Of a stretch of DNA of 64,000 nt, positions 58,147-64,000 are shown piece by piece (within the stretch, counting starts at the first letter, position 1; every line of letters starts with the position of its first letter). A program made the translations under genes and the position numbers. Under the pieces are notes generated by a model. The model saw nothing but the letters and a program-made list of their open reading frames with translations. It searched no databases and was not told where the DNA came from. The DNA is from Glossina fuscipes (taxonomy: Eukaryota > Arthropoda > Insecta > Diptera > Glossinidae), in the NCBI RefSeq assembly GCF_014805625.2, contig NW_023998564.1, forward strand, positions 622,116 through 686,115, given 5' to 3'.

Positions 58147-58395
58147 ATGCCATGTAAATATTTATTAATGTTGTTAGTGATGGCGTTGCTTTGTACACGC
58201 AAAGTTGACGATGATGATGACGATTTTTATGTGCACAGAGTTATTGCAGACGAAATGTTAAAAAAGCTGGCTCTCGTAATTTTGATAAGTGCGTTTAACA
58301 AGTTGAACGTTTACTGCCAGTATTTACATTTAAAATCTTTAAAGAAGATGAGCTTTGCTACCTCCGATAATAGCTCTGTTAATATTGCTCAATAG
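58147..58395 (+). CDS. Candidate small secreted-type ORF (82 codons), unproven
   Basis: An open frame beginning MPCKYLLMLLVMALLCTRKV, which has the form of a signal peptide or signal anchor, followed by six aspartates and a mixed hydrophobic C-terminal half. No family is recognised. There is no supporting splice structure or obvious promoter. A chance frame is quite possible in this AT-rich intronic DNA. Confidence 0.2.
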   Translation: MPCKYLLMLLVMALLCTRKVDDDDDDFYVHRVIADEMLKKLALVILISAFNKLNVYCQYLHLKSLKKMSFATSDNSSVNIAQ

Positions 58396-58602
58396 CACTA
58401 ATTTTTCATTTTTTTCTCCTTCTACTACTTCCGTATATGAATTTTAAAGTTCAACGTGTATTTAACGACTTGAAACTTTGCTTATGAAAAATACCAGAAA
58501 ATCAGGGACTATGTGTAAGGAAATTAATTATAATGCGATGGTGGTGCAGATGCCTGTTTTTGAAATCTTTGCACATTAGTTTATCCTCATGCTAACCTTA
58601 GC

Positions 58603-58806
58603 TTAAAAGTCAATGTCATAGTCTATGGTTTGTTGCACAACATAATGATGCTTCATCAACGTTTTGTACGTTACTATGTTCGCGGTTACACGTGCATTGG
58701 CGCGCAGAGCATTAGAGTCTGCATAATTTATTTTCCCATTATAGAGAAGCTCCCATAGATGAAAGTGAAAGCTATTAGGAGGCAGATGTAACAACGTCGC
58801 CAGCAT
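58603..58806 (-). CDS. Candidate 67-codon ORF of balanced composition, unproven
   Basis: A complete small frame from ATG to TAA on the minus strand. Its composition is noticeably less AT-biased than its surroundings and it uses many G/C third positions. No domain or signal peptide is clear. It could be a micro-ORF, a lost exon or decayed transposon. Confidence 0.15.
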   Translation of the reverse strand: MLATLLHLPPNSFHFHLWELLYNGKINYADSNALRANARVTANIVTYKTLMKHHYVVQQTIDYDIDF

Positions 58807-59455
58807 TATGAAACTTTAGAGGACTCTCTTCTCGATTCATTGCTGAACAAGTTAGTGCATAAAGACGCGGGACAAGTTGTTTTGTTTTGTTTAAAAAAAA
58901 ACAAAAATATTCCCGAATTATATGTCTTTGATAAAGAGCTTACTTGGTGGCGATTTTTCTTTACTTCTTTGTTAAAGGAAAAATATATATATCACGAAAA
59001 ACACTTAGGAGGAAAATGCTTGTTATTATGCAACGAAAACTTATTAAACAAAATTTATTAAACGTTAACTTTTGTCATAGCATGGGAAGCTACAAATTTC
59101 CTCGAATTATATTTTTTTATTTTTTTTAAAGATTTCCGCAATTATTTTCCGAATACCTTCAAATATCACTAGCTGCTGTGCGGAATAGAACTACGTAGCT
59201 TGTTGTATTAGAATTTAAGCTTTTTTTTCTTGCCGGAGAAAAGTGCTTCAAATGTATTCAAATTATGCCCCGCTACGGCCCAACGTCAATTACTAGCAAG
59301 TAATTGACTAAGCCTACCAGCACATATCCATAAGTGTTGCAATTCTTCGGATCCATTACGTGGTCTAGTTTTGCCAACCCTCTTTCACTAATATATGTAA
59401 AATAGAACTGTAGAATATTTTTATTAATTTATTGTCTATATATTTTGTAAATTTA
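58807..59455. other. AT-rich presumed intron
   Basis: No feature was recognised. Confidence 0.4.
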
Positions 59456-59464
59456 TAAAGTATG

Positions 59465-59578
59465 GATTTAAAAGCTGTCGCCGTTATTGAAAACTCTACC
59501 GCACTTGAGATTTGAATCAGCGAGCATTGAGTTGTTAGCCGGGATTCTTCGCCTATTCGGACATTCATGCTGATCATG
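59465..59578 (-). mobile_element. Decayed tRNA-derived SINE (type I)
   Basis: The plus-strand text 'aaaagctgtcgccgttattg' and 'aaaactctaccgcacttgag' matches the junction of body and tRNA-like head of the SINE at 3,130-3,312. The head continues to about 59,578 with many substitutions, and the B box is disrupted. The (TAA)n tail is missing. It supplies the C-terminal third of a 138-codon minus-strand frame, which I therefore do not call a gene. Confidence 0.65.
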
Positions 59579-59579
59579 C

Positions 59580-62500
59580 CTAGGATATGTTTGCAGAATT
59601 TCATGAAATTGTTGAGCAAAATTATCGCAAAGATGTACTTTAGCTAAAATTGAAATATTGTGTACACTGTAAATATTCATTTTAATAAATAGAGAGAAGA
59701 ATCGTTGCTTTAGCTCGTGTACAAAAGCAATAAAGATGTAAAGGGTTTTTTTGATTAACGGTATAATACTCTTTAGATGACACAAAAATGATCGGAATTC
59801 GGGGAACATAAGATCTATATAAAGTAACTTAAGATAACTTACTTGATATCTGAGTTTTTTGTATAAATTCATATTGAAAAACACCTATTCAAGAGATTTG
59901 TAGAAGGCTTGACAATGAGTAATGAAGCTAGAAAATATTTGACAGCAATGTGCGAAATGCATAAGCCGACGTTAAACACTCTGTAGCGAAATCCATTTAA
60001 GCACTTAAGAGTTAAAACAGTCGCTTTCGCTTGCTGCCGATTCCTAAACACGATCTTTAATCAAAGAAAGCACGAAATTTCGATGTTCTATAATATTATT
60101 AAACAAAAAATCATTTTTTTTTGCTTTTGAAACCGCGAATATACTCAATTTACATTGCATTGCAACTGTGTCCTTGCCCAATGCTAGCGTATCACATCCA
60201 TTTTTATATTCGATTTCGTATCAAGGTTGAGTATTTTAATTTGTTATGACTTTAAGAACGATAGCTTCTTACAGGTAGAAGAATATAGAGACATACGCGC
60301 AAAATGTTAAACAATTTCAAATTTCAACGTGCACGAACATGACAACGATCTTACATTTGGCAGCTGCTTTCGAATGTTGTCTTCCTGTCTCATTGCTGCG
60401 CATTTGAGATTTCAAAATAGACTTTAAAATTAGCGCATGGCCTTCTCTCTCGGATGGATATAAAAATATTTATATATATTTACGGTAGCACTATTTCTTA
60501 CATCTTGCAACATCCAATGTAACGATTTACTAAAAATACTCTACTTTCGATGGAAATCATCAAGTTGACATCACTTTAAAAATCACATTAACCTTGATTA
60601 ATAAACTTCTTAAGTGTTCGTTTATACTCGTTTGCATAAACATCAAACCTCAGCAACGACAACAAGTCGAACTCGAACTGAACTGAAACTCAAGCTCAAA
60701 CATGTTTAAAATAAAAGCAATTCTGCATTCTCTCATCGTATAGCAATTATTTACTCATGTTATAAACAAGTTCTGTAACAATTTCGTACAGAAAGTAGAT
60801 CAATAAGAACAGAAATCTTTAAAGAGAGGGAAAATCTAATATATTTATTGATGATGTGGTTAATACTCAGTACTATAGTTAAATTATTAGTTGCGAAGTT
60901 AATCGAAGAAATAAAGCTGGCATGGCGAGAAAGAGAAGATTATGGTATTATTCTGTTCCGCTGTTAGAAGTTTCGATTATATGTTTTGGCATACAAGCCA
61001 GGTATTAATATGAGAAACAACAACAAATTATACAACTTCACTTTATGTAGCTTGAGAATGTTATTTGACGTTAACATATAACACAAGTTATACATGTAAA
61101 GCGTCTTCCGAAAATTCGTTAAACTGGATTTCCAGTTTAAGTCAGTTGTACAACTATAGAGTCTAAAATCTTTATTTATGGATGTGTGCATGCACAATAC
61201 ATCAATCCATGGTGGTATGCAAATAAAAATGAAAGAGGGATGATTTCATTTAAAAGGACAAGAATATTGGAATTAAATATTTTGAAAATATATACCTTAA
61301 GCAAGTTGTTGCCTGTAAGGAAATACGGAACGCCGAGCAATTTGCAATTGCAACAATTATTTGGAGGTTCTGTTTTGACTAAATGCATTTACTAATGATC
61401 AGAAAAGATTGGCACATGCCATTTTTACTTTGTTTGTAGGAAATTTCACAGAACGTAACTTTGCGGTTTCCAATAGCGATTAAGAAATTTGCATGAGAGT
61501 CTAGTTAACCTAATTTCTGTAAATCCTTTATATGAAATAGCAGAAGCAAATGAGGGTAAAGATAAGCAACAGCAAATTAGATTAAAACTTCTAATCGATG
61601 TTTAATTGTTTACAGAAGTATTCTGCGATGTGCTCAGACAGTGACACTGCAAATAATTAAAGCGCATTAAAAATTAATAATCGTCTTGAAGCGAATTTTG
61701 ATTGCGAATGTTTACATAATAAGAGCGCATGAGTTCCGATTGAAGAAAATGTTTGTTTTTAACCTGGCGTAATATGATGTCTGTGTTCATTTAGATATCT
61801 TTTTTTTTTATAGATCATAGCCATCTTTACGCGATCCCCATCATAAGCGATTTAGATATGAGTGAGAACACTGACCATGTGCTGCCTTGGTATGTTTTTT
61901 AAAGCATCACTTTAGACAACCTGGTTCGCCTTTGCCTTTGTATCTTTCATACAATCCCGAAAAGCACAGAGAAAGTGATTATCTGCATTGGCTCTCCCAG
62001 GACCCACATCTTGTCAGCGCCAAAAGAATTATAGTGGTCGTACTTTATCTGTTTTACCAAAGTCTTTACAAATCCTTATGTTTATCATAGAAACACTTAA
62101 AGCTTGGCTTACGCAAATGGAATGAGAGACAATAAAACTTCTTGAAAACTACTATGCGACCAAAGGAGAATCGGCTACGGCTCTGATTATTTTTATACAA
62201 AAGTTCTTATACATGATTTTTTGTGTAACAACATCGTATTTCTTTGAAATTTGTGATAAAAAATGAGAAAAAAAAATGAATAATGAATTCAGATTTGGTT
62301 TCCCCGATAAGCCGGTCACAACACTGTTCAGAAAATATATTTTTTTTTTTTGGTTAAAATAATTTCTTAAATATAGATTTCATAATTGAGGTCAAGTGTT
62401 TTTGGAAAGAAGAAAATCAAAATAATTTAAATAAGACGAACAAAAGATAAAAGGAATTGAAAACACAAAAATAGGTTGGCATGTAGTCTCTTTGTATTAT

Positions 62501-64000
62501 ATGGAAGTAATCTATTACAAGCTTACATTCCTAAGCTCATACGCACAATTTGTGAGAAGGTTTGAAATTTTACTTACGTATATCTTACGTATTTTCATAA
62601 GATGGAATTGTTTCTGACTTTCCTCTATTGTAATTTAGCTGTCTTTCTACGTATCATTGATTGTATAATCATTGCATTTGTATATGCGTGTTAGTGGTTA
62701 TCTTTCTTAGAATAGCAGACTACGAACAAATAACAATAATTCAAGCTTTCGCGTTGTTGATGCAATCAATGATGATAAAATTTACACCAAAGCTGCTAAC
62801 AACACTGTGGTTAAGTGTGATTTTCGTCTATTAGTTCAGTTAGTCGTGCTAATTAATCGTAGGAGAGGTTTCTTTACTTCGAATTTTTATTAGTAAAACG
62901 TTGCAAGCAATAAACGCATTTAGTCATTTTACTAGCCAGACTCGCCATTCAACTTGCTGAGATATTCTCGTAAGAAACTCAAACGTATTAAAATTTTCTA
63001 TTTTTATCCCCCAGAATAACTCATAAATTTTCCACGAGCATCTTGGCCTAGTTACGCGTATTCAGTGGAGTGCAGGAACATTTCATTCTCTCTCCTATGG
63101 AGTTACTCGTAAGATCATAAAACAACAAAAATATGTCAAAAGCGTCATAAGATTATTGACCGAGTGAAGAAAATGAATTAAGAAAAATGAAGGAGAAAAT
63201 TTTAAAAAGTTTTAGCCGCATTTTGAAGTCACTATGTGGAGGGAGAATAAATATGTAGTAGCCATGCAAACCTAAAGAAATTATTTTATATGGCAGTACA
63301 TAAACATCGAATAGTCATAGTGGTATTCAATCAAGGGAAGTGTACTTTTCAAAATCTACGTACTATTTTTATCAGTCATTCATTAAATAAAACTCAATGT
63401 AATAGTTTTATATTCAAAACGATTTTCAAACTTGTAAGTGATCTACAAGAAGTTTGGGAAAACGAGGCAATTATTTCACAGAAATAAGAAAAATTTGTCC
63501 AACCAAAGCCAAAACTACTCGGCTTTCTCAGTGTACTAGTCCAATCGTCCTAAAGTTGCAAGCGTATATCGCAACACCATGCTGCAACTCGTCGTTCTTT
63601 AATCGAAAAGCCCGCTTTTGAAGCAGTCTGTCTGCAATATTCTTTCTTACCGTTCCACATGTTTTCCCTTAAGTGGAATGTCAACAAGAAGTGTTTCTTC
63701 TTTTCTCTTTCTCCACCTGTGATCCCCTATCATGAACACTCTGCCCGTACGTACAAAAGACACATTCAGAGTGGCCGGTCAAATGATAACAAAAAAGAAA
63801 TACGCACATGGGGATCAAATAACACTTATAGTTCCAATTAAAAATCGTAGAAATTCCCATCAGAATCCAGAAGGCAGTCGTACGGATTGTCAGCGGCAGA
63901 TACGGCAGAAATTTACATGTGTCTGCTCGTCCGCCCTTTAACAACCGTTAAAACACTTTCATTCGTACAAATTAAGAAAAAACCCACATTTCGTTACATC
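59580..64000. other. AT-rich presumed intron to the window edge
   Basis: No exon, RNA gene or well-bounded element was recognised. A 'gtctgctcgtccgccc' patch near 63,920 suggests one more decayed fly-type repeat. Confidence 0.4.

Noticed and set aside
59468..59884. 138-codon minus-strand frame, the longest unassigned frame
   Set aside because: Its C-terminal third is translated from a decayed SINE, and the remainder has AT-driven composition with no domain.
63681..63944. 87-codon minus-strand and 69-codon plus-strand frames
   Set aside because: Overlap a decayed fly-type repeat (gtctgctcgtccgccc) and show no domain.

Overview
This is a stretch of animal nuclear DNA, about two-thirds A+T, with very few coding bases and many decayed mobile elements. 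The best fit is a higher (schizophoran) fly, possibly a calyptrate. The reasons are the close match of one ORF to insect Ariadne-1, the many degenerate repeats carrying GACGGACAGACG-like blocks and 'ccgaatataactttcttac' ends, the decayed mariner copies, and exons separated by tens of kilobases. The species cannot be fixed from this sequence. No prokaryotic operon, CRISPR array, rRNA gene or functional tRNA gene was seen.

Coding content. (1) An intact intronless gene at 10,376-11,851 (+) encodes a 491-residue Ariadne-type RING-between-RING ubiquitin ligase. It keeps the catalytic cysteine but has lost its histidine and acidic partners. (2) A very large exon at 17,801-20,485 (-) encodes about 895 residues of a Ser/Cys-rich, largely disordered protein. 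It is open at its 3' end through a GTAAGA donor. It can be entered by splicing (CAG acceptor) or by its own ATG, and a perfect NRF-1/Ewg-type palindrome lies about 450 bp upstream. (3) A 168-nt exon at 55,623-55,790 (-), phase 0 at both ends, resembles the spectrin-like segment of Dbl-family RhoGEFs. Items 2 and 3 are probably one gene running right to left across most of the window, with an intron of about 35 kb and its catalytic exons off the left edge. The Ariadne-like gene would then lie antisense within its next intron. (4) At 54,164-54,631 (+) there is a frameshifted exon of a monocarboxylate-transporter-like (SLC16) protein, probably a pseudogene.

The rest is intron or intergenic DNA holding repeats. 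The most informative are short retroposons. One tRNA-derived head (A and B boxes) is joined to at least three different 3' tails, and the (TAA)n and poly-A tail types are bounded by perfect 10-15 bp target-site duplications. The same tails also occur alone as 5'-truncated insertions with their own duplications, as expected if a LINE and a SINE share a 3' end. At least seven mariner remnants, one LINE reverse-transcriptase fragment, three families of 0.3-0.8 kb fly-type dispersed repeats, a fourth about 0.4 kb family, a 60-bp-arm inverted repeat and several 30-31 bp minisatellites make up most of the recognisable remainder.

Layout: 1-10.3 kb, repeats and SINEs; 10.4-11.9 kb, Ariadne-like gene; 12-17.8 kb, AT-rich DNA with a hairpin and a mariner; 17.8-20.5 kb, giant exon; 20.5-55.6 kb, presumed long intron filled with repeats and the transporter fragment; 55.6 kb, small exon; 55.8-64 kb, presumed next upstream intron.
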